Shown piece after piece: positions 9,045 to 15,859 of a DNA stretch of 34,070 nt. The notes beneath the pieces are model-generated. The model worked only from the letters and a program-made list of their open reading frames with translations. It was not told the DNA's origin and did not search any database. A program made the position numbers and the translations under genes. Within the stretch, counting starts at the first letter, position 1. Each line of letters opens with the position of its first letter. Source of the DNA: Bradyrhizobium vignae (GTDB lineage Bacteria > Pseudomonadota > Alphaproteobacteria > Rhizobiales > Xanthobacteraceae); NCBI RefSeq assembly GCF_004114425.1, contig NZ_RDQF01000070.1:1-34070 (forward strand), in the 5' to 3' direction.

Positions 9045-10069
9045 GTGTCGCTCTCCGGGACGGCGACGACGGCTTTACGTCCCGCAACCTGCCTGATGAT
9101 CAGGTTCGGCACATAGAGCACCCAGCGATGCAGGCGCTGGCGACCGACCAGCACGATCACGACCAGCACGAGGCCTATCCAGAACTGCCAGTATTGCGGG
9201 GTGATCGTCGAGAACAATTCCTGCAGCATGCGGAACACCACCGCACCGATCAGCCCGCCATAGAGATAGCCGGTGCCGCCAATGACGAGCACCAGCATCA
9301 GGTCTGCGGAACGCTCGAAGGCAAACACGTCGAGCGAGGCGATCGCGGTGGTCTGGGTGAACAGCGCCCCCGCAATGCCGGCATAGAACGCCGCCAGCGT
9401 GTAGATCGCGATCAGGCGGCGGTTGACGGGGATGCCGATGGCCGCGGCACGCAACGGATTGTTCTTGATCGCGCGCAGCGACAGGCCGAACGGGGAATGG
9501 ACGACACGACGGGCGAGCAGGAACAGCACGAACAGCACAGCCAGCGAATAGAAGAAGCCGGCCTTGCCGAACATGTCGAACGGGATCTGGCCGAAAATCG
9601 GCTGCATCTCGATGCCCTGCAGGCCATCGGTGCCGCCGGTGACATTGGAGAAGCGTTCGGCGAGCGCCTCCAGCAGCAGCGCAATGCCGAGCGTCACCAT
9701 CAGACGTGTCAGGTCGACGCCGCGGATTACCAGGAAGCTGGTGCCGAAACCGAGCACCATCGCGGCAAGGCCCGCGACGACGAGCGCGAGCACGGGCTCG
9801 TTGATGATCCCGTGCAGCGCAAGCAGTCCCGCGGCATAGGCGCCGACGCCGAAGAAGGCGGCATGGCCGAGCGAGACAATGCCGGCATAGCCGAGGATCA
9901 GATCGAGCGACATCGCAAACAGCGCCAGGCGCAGGATGTCGGTCATGATCAGATAGCGCGACGGAAACAGAAAGCCACAGGCCAGCACGATGAGCCAGAA
10001 GGCGACTTCGCCGTAGTGCCAGCGCGCCTGGCGCTGGGCGTGGTACCCGACGTCGGAAGCAGCGGTCAT
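9041..10069 (-). CDS. livM: Branched-chain-type ABC transporter permease, LivM-like (cluster A)
   Basis: This is an inner-membrane permease of 342 residues with about eight to ten hydrophobic segments. It carries the family hallmark ILGYAGIVSLGHAAFFGVGAY near the first third and VIGGTGYLYGGLIGAVVF near the end. The frame stays open upstream to about 10357, but that extension is arginine- and proline-rich and overlaps livH, so I start at the ATG at 10069 (MTAASDVGYHAQ), eight bases after the livH stop. It ends overlapping livG by four bases. It pairs with LivH to form the translocation pore. Confidence 0.92.
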   Translation of the reverse strand: MTAASDVGYHAQRQARWHYGEVAFWLIVLACGFLFPSRYLIMTDILRLALFAMSLDLILGYAGIVSLGHAAFFGVGAYAAGLLALHGIINEPVLALVVAGLAAMVLGFGTSFLVIRGVDLTRLMVTLGIALLLEALAERFSNVTGGTDGLQGIEMQPIFGQIPFDMFGKAGFFYSLAVLFVLFLLARRVVHSPFGLSLRAIKNNPLRAAAIGIPVNRRLIAIYTLAAFYAGIAGALFTQTTAIASLDVFAFERSADLMLVLVIGGTGYLYGGLIGAVVFRMLQELFSTITPQYWQFWIGLVLVVIVLVGRQRLHRWVLYVPNLIIRQVAGRKAVVAVPESDT

Positions 10070-10077
10070 CGGCGAAC

Positions 10078-10947
10078 TCAACGGGCGGCCGTGCGGCCGA
10101 ACAGGCCGTTCGGGCGCCAGATCAGAATCACGATCATCATGGTGTAGATCACGAAGGGTCCCATCTTCGGCACGTAATATTTGCCGGCGACGTCGCCGAT
10201 GCCGAGCAGCAGCGACGCCAGGAACGGGCCTGTTATCGAGGAGGAGCCGCCGACGGTTACCACGATCAGGAAGTAGATCATGAACTTCAGCGGGAAATAT
10301 GGGTCGAGGCCGAGGATTTCGGCGCTCAACGCGCCGCCGAGGCCGGCAAGCCCGCAACCAAACGCAAAGGTGAAGGCGAACACTTGCGGCACGTTGATGC
10401 CGAGACCGCTGGCGGCGCGGGGATCGTCGACCGCGGCGCGCAGACGGCTGCCGAAGCGGGTCTTGGCCAGCACCATCTGCAGGCCGATGGTGAGCAGGCC
10501 GCAGATCACGATGATCATCAGCCGGTAGCGGCCGATGCCGATGCCGAACACGTCGAACTGGCCCTGGAGTGCGGCGGGTAAATTGATGAAGACGCGCGAG
10601 GAGCCCTGGATGTAGTCGACCGCCGCCACCGACATGAAGGTCAGGCCGATGGTGAACAGCACCTGGTCGAGATGGCTGCGGGTATAGAGATGCCGGTAGA
10701 GCGAGCGCTCCAGTACGATGCCGATCGCGGCGGCCGAGACGAAGGCGAGCGGCAGCGCGGCGAAGAACGGCCAGCCCATCCGGTTGACCAGCACCATGCA
10801 GACATAGCCGCCGGCCATCGCGAAGGCGCCGTGGGCAAGATTGACGAAGTTCATCAGGCCGAGCGTGACCGCGAGCCCGCAGGCGAGCACGAACAACAGC
10901 ATGCCATAGGCAACGCCATCGAACAGGTTGGTGAGGATTGCGGTCAT
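10078..10947 (-). CDS. livH: Branched-chain-type ABC transporter permease, LivH-like (cluster A)
   Basis: This 289-residue inner-membrane permease has the LivH signature LGLMNFVNLAHGAFAMAGGY close to the N terminus and GLGGALSAEILGLDP plus VVTVGGSSSITGPFLASLL in the second half. I start at the ATG at 10947 (MTAILTNLF). A TTG at 10956 would add three residues; neither start has a clear ribosome-binding site. It is separated from the binding-protein gene by 185 bases holding the family B repeat at 11002-11118. It is followed eight bases later by livM. Confidence 0.92.
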   Translation of the reverse strand: MTAILTNLFDGVAYGMLLFVLACGLAVTLGLMNFVNLAHGAFAMAGGYVCMVLVNRMGWPFFAALPLAFVSAAAIGIVLERSLYRHLYTRSHLDQVLFTIGLTFMSVAAVDYIQGSSRVFINLPAALQGQFDVFGIGIGRYRLMIIVICGLLTIGLQMVLAKTRFGSRLRAAVDDPRAASGLGINVPQVFAFTFAFGCGLAGLGGALSAEILGLDPYFPLKFMIYFLIVVTVGGSSSITGPFLASLLLGIGDVAGKYYVPKMGPFVIYTMMIVILIWRPNGLFGRTAAR

Positions 10948-11001
10948 CGATGACAAGTCGTTGTCGAGAAAATATTACGCCAAGCGGAGTAGGCTACTGT
11001 G

Positions 11002-11118
11002 CCTCTCCCGCTTGCGGGAGAGGGCTGGGGAGAGGGCATCTGCGCAACGGGACAATCCCCGTATTGAGAGAACCCTCACCCGGCGCTGCGCGCCGACCTC
11101 TCCCGCAAGCGGGAGAGG
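11002..11118. repeat. Family B inverted-hairpin repeat, copy 1
   Basis: Two 22-base segments, 11002-11023 and 11097-11118, are exact reverse complements of each other. Each is itself a hairpin with a 10-bp stem (CCTCTCCCGC with GCGGGAGAGG) and a two-base loop. Between them lie ACGGG/CCCGT and CGGCGC/GCGCCG stems. It occupies the gap between the binding-protein gene and livH of cluster A. The same architecture recurs at 24553-24698. Such a structure after a binding-protein gene would be expected to stabilise the upstream message and lower downstream expression, as REP elements do between malE and malF in E. coli. Confidence 0.88.
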
Positions 11119-11132
11119 TTTAGAAGAGCGCG

Positions 11133-12311
11133 TCACTTCTTGGTCTTGCCGAGATCCTTGACGGCCTCGAAGGTCGCGAACTCGACATTGTAGAGCTCGC
11201 CGTCGACCTTCTCGACCTTGCGAATGTAGATGTTCTGCACGATGTCGCGGGTCTCGGGGTCGATCGAGATCGGGCCGCGCGGGCTCTCCCATTTCTGGCC
11301 CTTCATCGCCTCGATCAGCTTGTCGCCGTTGGTGTCGCCACCCGTCTTCTTCAGCGCCTCATAGATCAGGTGGATGCCGTCATAGCCGCTCACGGCCATG
11401 AAGCCCGGACGATTGCCGAAGGCCTTCTTGTAGGCCGCGACGAAATCCTTGTTCATCTGCGAGGGATGCGCCGCGGAATAGAGGTGCGCGGTGACCGTGC
11501 CGAGCACGGCATCACCCATGTTGTTGAGCAAATCGTCATCAGTGACGTCGCCGGGTCCGATCACCTTGATGCCGGCCTTATCGAGGCCGCGCTCGGCATA
11601 TTGCTTCATGAAGTTGCCGCCCTGGCCCGCGGGCACGAACACGAAGATCGCGTCGGGCTTGGCATCCTTCATGCGCTGGAGGAACGGCGCGAAGTCGGGA
11701 TTTTGCAAGGGCACCTTGACCTCTTCGACCACCTCGCCCCCGCCGGCGGTGAAATGCTGCTTGAAGAAGTTCAGCGCGTCATTGCCGGGCGCATAATCCG
11801 AGGTCAGCGTCGCCACCTTCTTGATGCCGTTCTTCACGGCCCAGTCGCCGATGATGGTCGAGGACTGCGCCAGCGTGAAGCTGGTGCGCACGATGTAGGG
11901 GGAGCGCTCCGTGATGATGGAGGTGCCGGCCGCCATTACGACTTCCGGGATCTTGGCCTGCGTCGCCAGCGGCGCGGCGGCAAGGGCTGCCGGCGTCACG
12001 CCGAAGCCGGCGATGAAGTTGACCTTGTCGTTGACGATCAACTCCTGCGCGGCGGTCTTGGTCTTGTCAGGAATCGCGGCATCGTCCTTGAGGATGATCT
12101 CGACCTTCTTGCCGGCGACGGTGTCGCCCTTCTGCTGCATGTAGAGCTTGATCGCGTTCTCGATCTGCTTGCCGGTCGAGGCCTGGCCGCCAGTCATTGG
12201 CAGGATCAGGCCGACCTTGATGCTGTCCTCGGCCTTGGCGGAGGCGACGGCCGCAAGGGCGGCGATGACGGCCGCTGCTGCGGCTCGTGGAAAAATCTTG
12301 CGTTCGAACAT
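11133..12311 (-). CDS. ABC transporter periplasmic substrate-binding protein, Leu/Ile/Val-type (cluster A)
   Basis: The 392-residue precursor has a signal peptide (residues 1-27, ending ASAKA before EDSIKVG) and then a type I periplasmic binding fold. Visible family features are IKVGLILPMTGGQASTGKQI at the start of lobe 1, NFIAGFGVTPAALA, the loop MAAGTSIITERSPYIVRTSF, and SGYDGIHLIYEALKKTGG. It captures substrate and delivers it to LivH/LivM. The ATG at 12311 is preceded by a strong GGGAGGGA. It is the first gene of cluster A and so the promoter lies in 12312-12864. The ligand cannot be read from the sequence; the group binds amino acids, amides, urea, aromatic acids and others. Confidence 0.93.
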   Translation of the reverse strand: MFERKIFPRAAAAAVIAALAAVASAKAEDSIKVGLILPMTGGQASTGKQIENAIKLYMQQKGDTVAGKKVEIILKDDAAIPDKTKTAAQELIVNDKVNFIAGFGVTPAALAAAPLATQAKIPEVVMAAGTSIITERSPYIVRTSFTLAQSSTIIGDWAVKNGIKKVATLTSDYAPGNDALNFFKQHFTAGGGEVVEEVKVPLQNPDFAPFLQRMKDAKPDAIFVFVPAGQGGNFMKQYAERGLDKAGIKVIGPGDVTDDDLLNNMGDAVLGTVTAHLYSAAHPSQMNKDFVAAYKKAFGNRPGFMAVSGYDGIHLIYEALKKTGGDTNGDKLIEAMKGQKWESPRGPISIDPETRDIVQNIYIRKVEKVDGELYNVEFATFEAVKDLGKTKK

Positions 12312-12864
12312 CGGATGTCCCTCCCCTTCATTCCTGACGTGCGCCGGACCGCGTGCCCGGTCCTTGCCGCGCTTGACTCACGGATAAGCCATGCCGCGCG
12401 GCCACATGGCGTCCTCTGCAACCCCGTTGTCAATCGGACGTTGGGCGACCATTCGGCGCAAGCCGCGTGATCCGCCTCAACGACGGCAGGAGATTTGTAC
12501 ATTTGTACAAATAACATGGTCCTGTCAACGAAGAAGCCCTTGTCGGGTGATGCTCCATTTTACGAAGGCCCGCGCGACTCGTTGATGGAAGATTCCGCCT
12601 CTCATTTGCAGAATCCGGACATCTCACTGTTTCGCGGCGAGACATCCGGCGGCTCTCACCGAATGAGCACGAGTGAATACGTGATGTATACCGTATCAGC
12701 TAGACTGAACGCTTCAAGGCCCGCAATATGCTCACCATAATACCTTTTTGTATACAGAGGCGCCAATCTTGGAATAAACCAATTTTACATATTGAAAGTT
12801 ATAGTTCGCCGCTGACGCCCATCCGGCGCCCCCTTATTCGCGCCCGATCGGCACGACCTAGAAG
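12312..12864. other. AT-richer divergent intergenic region, no convincing gene
   Basis: This 553-base gap separates the leftward cluster A from the rightward lipoprotein gene. From about 12480 to 12840 it is clearly richer in A and T than its surroundings. It contains the palindromic site at 12493-12512 and two GTATAC-centred sites (about 12686-12691 and 12751-12756). A TGTCAA at 12429-12434 reads as TTGACA toward cluster A and could be a -35 element, but no good -10 hexamer follows. Short open frames here (12495-12740 on +, 12430-12645 on -) have no ribosome-binding site or recognisable sequence. Confidence 0.5.
12493..12512. promoter_or_regulatory. Operator-like palindrome with an extra half-site
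   Basis: ATTTGTAC (12493-12500) is followed directly by the perfect 12-bp palindrome ATTTGTACAAAT (12501-12512). Spacing and symmetry suit a dimeric regulator, for example of the GntR family. It lies 182 bases upstream of the cluster A binding-protein start and 352 bases upstream of the lipoprotein. No regulator gene adjoins it. Confidence 0.45.
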
Positions 12865-13158
12865 ATGTCCATGCGTTCCTGTTCGCTTTCGATCGCTGCT
12901 GCAGTCGCCCTGCTCGCGTCCAACCTTGCAGGCTGCGGCACGGTCAACGAGAAGCTCTCGGCCGGCATGGGCGACTACGTCCCGCAATGGGCCGGCGGCC
13001 TGCCGGCCGATGCGCCGCCGCGACCGGGCACACCGCAATACGATGCCTACATGAAGGAACGCGAACGCAAGCGGCTGATGCCGGCGGCCGATCGCGAGAA
13101 AGAAGAGCAGGCCCAGAAGGGGGCGACGGGGACGACGTCGGCTGGCGCGGTGCGCTGA
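12865..13158 (+). CDS. Small predicted lipoprotein
   Basis: This 97-residue protein has a positively charged start, a hydrophobic run and the lipobox LAGC with Cys24 as the lipidation site (LLASNLAGCGTVNEK). The mature part is short and hydrophilic, rich in Pro, Glu, Lys and Arg (PPRPGTPQYDAYMKERERKR), and probably periplasm-facing. PQYDAYMKERERKRL is a pattern I associate with alphaproteobacterial lipoproteins of unknown role. An alternative ATG at 12871 would have TAGAAG at a better ribosome-binding distance. It stands alone, convergent with purU, and is followed by the family A repeat copy 2. Confidence 0.8.
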   Translation: MSMRSCSLSIAAAVALLASNLAGCGTVNEKLSAGMGDYVPQWAGGLPADAPPRPGTPQYDAYMKERERKRLMPAADREKEEQAQKGATGTTSAGAVR

Positions 13159-13169
13159 TGGATACCTGC

Positions 13170-13264
13170 CATTCCGGGGCGCCTCACAGGCGAACCCGGC
13201 ACCTCGAGGTTCTCTGGTGCGCAATTGCGCACCATCGTTCGCGCTTCGCGCGTCCCGGAACGAC
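13170..13264. repeat. Family A structured repeat, copy 2 (diverged middle arm)
   Basis: The outer stem pairs 13170-13179 with 13253-13262, with one mismatch and one G-T pair. Arm 1 is CGCCT (13180-13184) with AGGCG (13188-13192). Arm 3 is CGCGC (13240-13244) with GCGCG (13248-13252). The middle arm is remodelled: it contains CCTCGAGG and the perfect 18-bp palindrome GGTGCGCAATTGCGCACC (13216-13233). It lies between the convergent lipoprotein and purU genes. Confidence 0.8.
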
Positions 13265-13270
13265 AGTACC

Positions 13271-14134
13271 CTAATCCACGAACACCACCGTCTTGCGGCC
13301 GTTGAGGATGACGCGATCATCGAGATGATAGCGGATGGCCCGTGCCAGCACGCGGCGCTCGATGTCGCGGCCCTTGCGGACCAGATCTTCCGGCGTGTCG
13401 CGATGGCTGATGCGCTCGACGTCCTGGTCGATGATCGGGCCCTCGTCGAGGTCGCGCGTGACGTAATGCGCGGTGGCGCCAATCAGCTTCACCCCGCGCT
13501 CATGCGCCTGGTGATAGGGTTTTGCGCCTTTGAAGCCAGGCAGGAACGAGTGGTGAATGTTGATGCAGCGCCCCGACAGCTTTGCCGAGAGATCGTCCGA
13601 CAGGATCTGCATGTAGCGGGCGAGCACCACCAGATCGGTCTTCGTCTCGCCGACGAGATTCATGATCTGCGCCTCCTGCTCGCGCTTGGTCTCCTTGGTG
13701 ACAGGCAGGTGGTGGAAGGGGATACCGCCGAAATCGAGCCCGGCATAGACCTCGCGCGGATGGTTGGAGACGATCGCGGTCGGTATCATCGGCAATTCGC
13801 CGGTGCGCCAGCGATAGAGGATGTCGACCAGACAGTGGTCGGATTTCGACACCAGCAGCATCACCTTGCGATGCGCAGCCCGGTCGCGCATCTGCCACTC
13901 CATGCCGAAACGCTCGGCGATCGCGGCAAAGCCGGTCTGGAGCGCCGACAATTCCACGGCAAGATCGGCCGCCGTGAACACCACCCGCATGAAGAACTTC
14001 TCGGTCTCGACGTCGTCAAACTGCTGGGCGTCGAGGATGTTCTGTCCGTTGTGGGCAAGGAACGTCGACACCGCGGAGACGATGCCGGGGCGATCCGGAC
14101 AGGACAGGGTCAGGACATATTGATGATCGGGCAT
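13271..14134 (-). CDS. purU: Formyltetrahydrofolate deformylase
   Basis: This enzyme hydrolyses 10-formyltetrahydrofolate to formate and tetrahydrofolate, balancing the one-carbon folate pool. The 287-residue protein has an N-terminal ACT domain (residues 5-85, YVLTLSCPDRPGIVSAVSTF) and a formyltransferase-fold catalytic domain. The catalytic triad positions are visible: Asn192 and His194 in CINIHHSFLPGFKGAKPYHQ, and Asp230 in TRDLDEGPIIDQDV. Length is typical (280-290). It is a single gene, divergent from the HemD-like gene across 171 bases. The ACT domain in this family senses small ligands (glycine and methionine in E. coli), which would tie it to methionine metabolism; whether that holds here is inference. 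Confidence 0.96.
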   Translation of the reverse strand: MPDHQYVLTLSCPDRPGIVSAVSTFLAHNGQNILDAQQFDDVETEKFFMRVVFTAADLAVELSALQTGFAAIAERFGMEWQMRDRAAHRKVMLLVSKSDHCLVDILYRWRTGELPMIPTAIVSNHPREVYAGLDFGGIPFHHLPVTKETKREQEAQIMNLVGETKTDLVVLARYMQILSDDLSAKLSGRCINIHHSFLPGFKGAKPYHQAHERGVKLIGATAHYVTRDLDEGPIIDQDVERISHRDTPEDLVRKGRDIERRVLARAIRYHLDDRVILNGRKTVVFVD

Positions 14135-14305
14135 ATTGATGAACAGGCTTGGCTCTTGATGAAGCTTTGTGCAACGGAACTATCCGCGATTTGCGCCCTG
14201 CTCTAGCACCGCCCCCGCCCTTGCGCCAATCCCAAGACTTGCCTCGACACGAAGCGCGGAGTCAGGATGAACGGACGATTGCGATTGTCTGACCGGAGCA
14301 TACCC

Positions 14306-15145
14306 ATGGCCGACCGCTTGAACGGCTACCGCATCTTGATCCTGGAAACGCGGGAGGAGGCGCAGTTTTCGAAGCTTCTGCTCGAGCAAGGCGCCGAGGT
14401 CGTGCAGTGCCCGATGTTCACCATCCGTGATGCGACGGACCCGGCTCCGGTCGAGGCTTGGATTCGCCGTGCCATCGACAAGCCGTTTGACGATCTCGTG
14501 CTGATGACGGGCGAAGGCCTGCGTCGCATCATGAAGCTTGCCCGCGCCCGCGAGCTCGACGCCGCCCTTGTCCCGGCGCTCGCCAGAGCGCGCAAATTCA
14601 CCCGGGGCCCGAAGCCGGGCAAGGCGCTGCGCGAGATCGGTCTCGAAGCGCAGCAGACCACCGAGAAGCCGACCACGGAGGGCGTGATCGAGATGCTGGC
14701 CAAGCTCGACCTGAAGGGGCATCGCCTCGGCCTCCAGCTTTATCCGGACAAGGACCACAGCGCCTTGACCGGTGCGCTTGCGGCGCAAGGCGCCGAGGTC
14801 GATACCGTGCTGCCCTACGTCTACGATTCCAAGGCCGCTGATGCCAACATCGTCGCCGCCATCGACGACATGGCGGAGGGGCGAATCGATTCGCTCGCGC
14901 TGACCAATCTCGGCCAGGTCCGCCGCCTGATCGAGGCCGCAAAAGCACATGGCAGCGAAGCGAAACTGCGTGCAGGTCTCGAACGGACGTTGATCGCCTC
15001 GGTGGGGCCGGCGGTCTCTGGTGAGCTCGCCGCGCACGGTCTGCGCACGGACGTCTCGCCGGCAGATGAAGCGTATTTCATGCGTCCGCTGATCTCGGCG
15101 ATGGCTGCGGCACTCGCCGAGAAACGACCGAGCGCGGCGGGTTAA
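14306..15145 (+). CDS. Uroporphyrinogen-III synthase (HemD)-family protein
   Basis: The 279-residue protein has the two-lobed HemD layout: YRILILETREEAQFSKLLLE at the start, FDDLVLMTGEGLRRIMKLA in place of the usual 'TS.NGV' region, and ASVGPAVSGELAAHGLRTDV followed by a final ALAEKR helix. I chose the ATG at 14306 because GGAG lies seven to ten bases before it; an ATG at 14267 would add 13 residues without a ribosome-binding site. HemD cyclises hydroxymethylbilane during tetrapyrrole synthesis. The gene has no hemC or other haem gene beside it, and the TGEG stretch differs from the canonical TSxNG, so it may be a paralogue with another role. It converges on the peroxiredoxin gene with a 12-base gap. 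Confidence 0.75.
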   Translation: MADRLNGYRILILETREEAQFSKLLLEQGAEVVQCPMFTIRDATDPAPVEAWIRRAIDKPFDDLVLMTGEGLRRIMKLARARELDAALVPALARARKFTRGPKPGKALREIGLEAQQTTEKPTTEGVIEMLAKLDLKGHRLGLQLYPDKDHSALTGALAAQGAEVDTVLPYVYDSKAADANIVAAIDDMAEGRIDSLALTNLGQVRRLIEAAKAHGSEAKLRAGLERTLIASVGPAVSGELAAHGLRTDVSPADEAYFMRPLISAMAAALAEKRPSAAG

Positions 15146-15157
15146 TCGCCGAGATGC

Positions 15158-15838
15158 CTAGCCAGCCACCTGCGAGGCGGCCGACAGCAACTCCTGCGGG
15201 CTCGGCGCTCCGAACATGCGCTGGCCGCCATTCGGAACCTCGGTGAACGTCCAGCGCACGATCCCTTCCCGGTCGAGCAGGAACTGGCCAAACAGCTGCC
15301 CCGTGCCGGTTGCCGCCATGCGCTGGTCGGCTTCGGTCATCTCGTAACCGTCCTTCTTGTTGAGGTACTCCGCGGCTGCCGGCCGGTTCATCGGGCTGGG
15401 CAATTCGCCGGGCATGTCCACTTGCATGCTCATGACCACGTCCATGCCGACCTTGCGTGGCCACTCGGTTTCGTTCTCCGTGAATTCGAGATTGGGCAGG
15501 CCAAATGCGCGGTGCGAGACCCGATCAGGGTCGGACGCGGCCAGCAGATTGGGCAATGGATGATAGCGGAAATAGAGCCGCGCCCGGTCGATCGGTGTGT
15601 TGACGACCGTGAGACTTTCGATCCCCTTCCCGCGCAGCACGCCATCAAGCTGCGCTTGCGCCGCGATATGGCGCCGGCAGAATGGGCAGTGCAGGCCGCG
15701 AAACAGGCCGACGAGTATCGGGCTATGCCCGCGATAATCCTCGAGCGCGATCTTTCCTTCGCGTGTGATGGCCTCCAGGACGATGTTCGGTGCGCGATCA
15801 CCCGGCTGAAGTGGTCCACCAACATGACTTTCGGACAT
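15158..15838 (-). CDS. AhpC/TSA-type peroxiredoxin-like protein with a CPFC motif
   Basis: This thioredoxin-fold protein of 226 residues starts GDRAPNIVLEAITREGKIAL, typical of the AhpC/TSA family, and has the redox motif CPFC at Cys51-Cys54 (GLHCPFCRRHIAA). The dithiol CxxC with Arg-Arg after it differs from the usual peroxiredoxin PxxxTxxC, so thiol-disulfide exchange or an atypical peroxidase is possible. The C-terminal half includes GQFLLDREGIVRWTF, where the family places the Arg-rich strand. No signal peptide is seen, so it is probably cytosolic. The ATG at 15838 lies 21 bases after the stop of the cyclase gene on the same strand, so the two may be co-transcribed. Confidence 0.85.
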   Translation of the reverse strand: MSESHVGGPLQPGDRAPNIVLEAITREGKIALEDYRGHSPILVGLFRGLHCPFCRRHIAAQAQLDGVLRGKGIESLTVVNTPIDRARLYFRYHPLPNLLAASDPDRVSHRAFGLPNLEFTENETEWPRKVGMDVVMSMQVDMPGELPSPMNRPAAAEYLNKKDGYEMTEADQRMAATGTGQLFGQFLLDREGIVRWTFTEVPNGGQRMFGAPSPQELLSAASQVAG

Positions 15839-15859
15839 GGTTGAACTCCCTCACATTGG

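Noticed and set aside
10070..10357. N-terminal extension of the cluster A LivM
   Set aside because: The extra 96 residues are arginine/proline-rich and lie over the livH coding sequence; the ATG at 10069 gives the normal family start.
12430..12740. Short open frames on both strands in the AT-rich gap
   Set aside because: No ribosome-binding site, no conserved composition, and they overlap the operator-like palindrome.
15146..15157. Very short convergent gaps (here, 20742-20753 and 29009-29019) as hidden terminators
   Set aside because: No hairpin fits within the gaps; overlapping transcripts are likely, but nothing specific can be shown.
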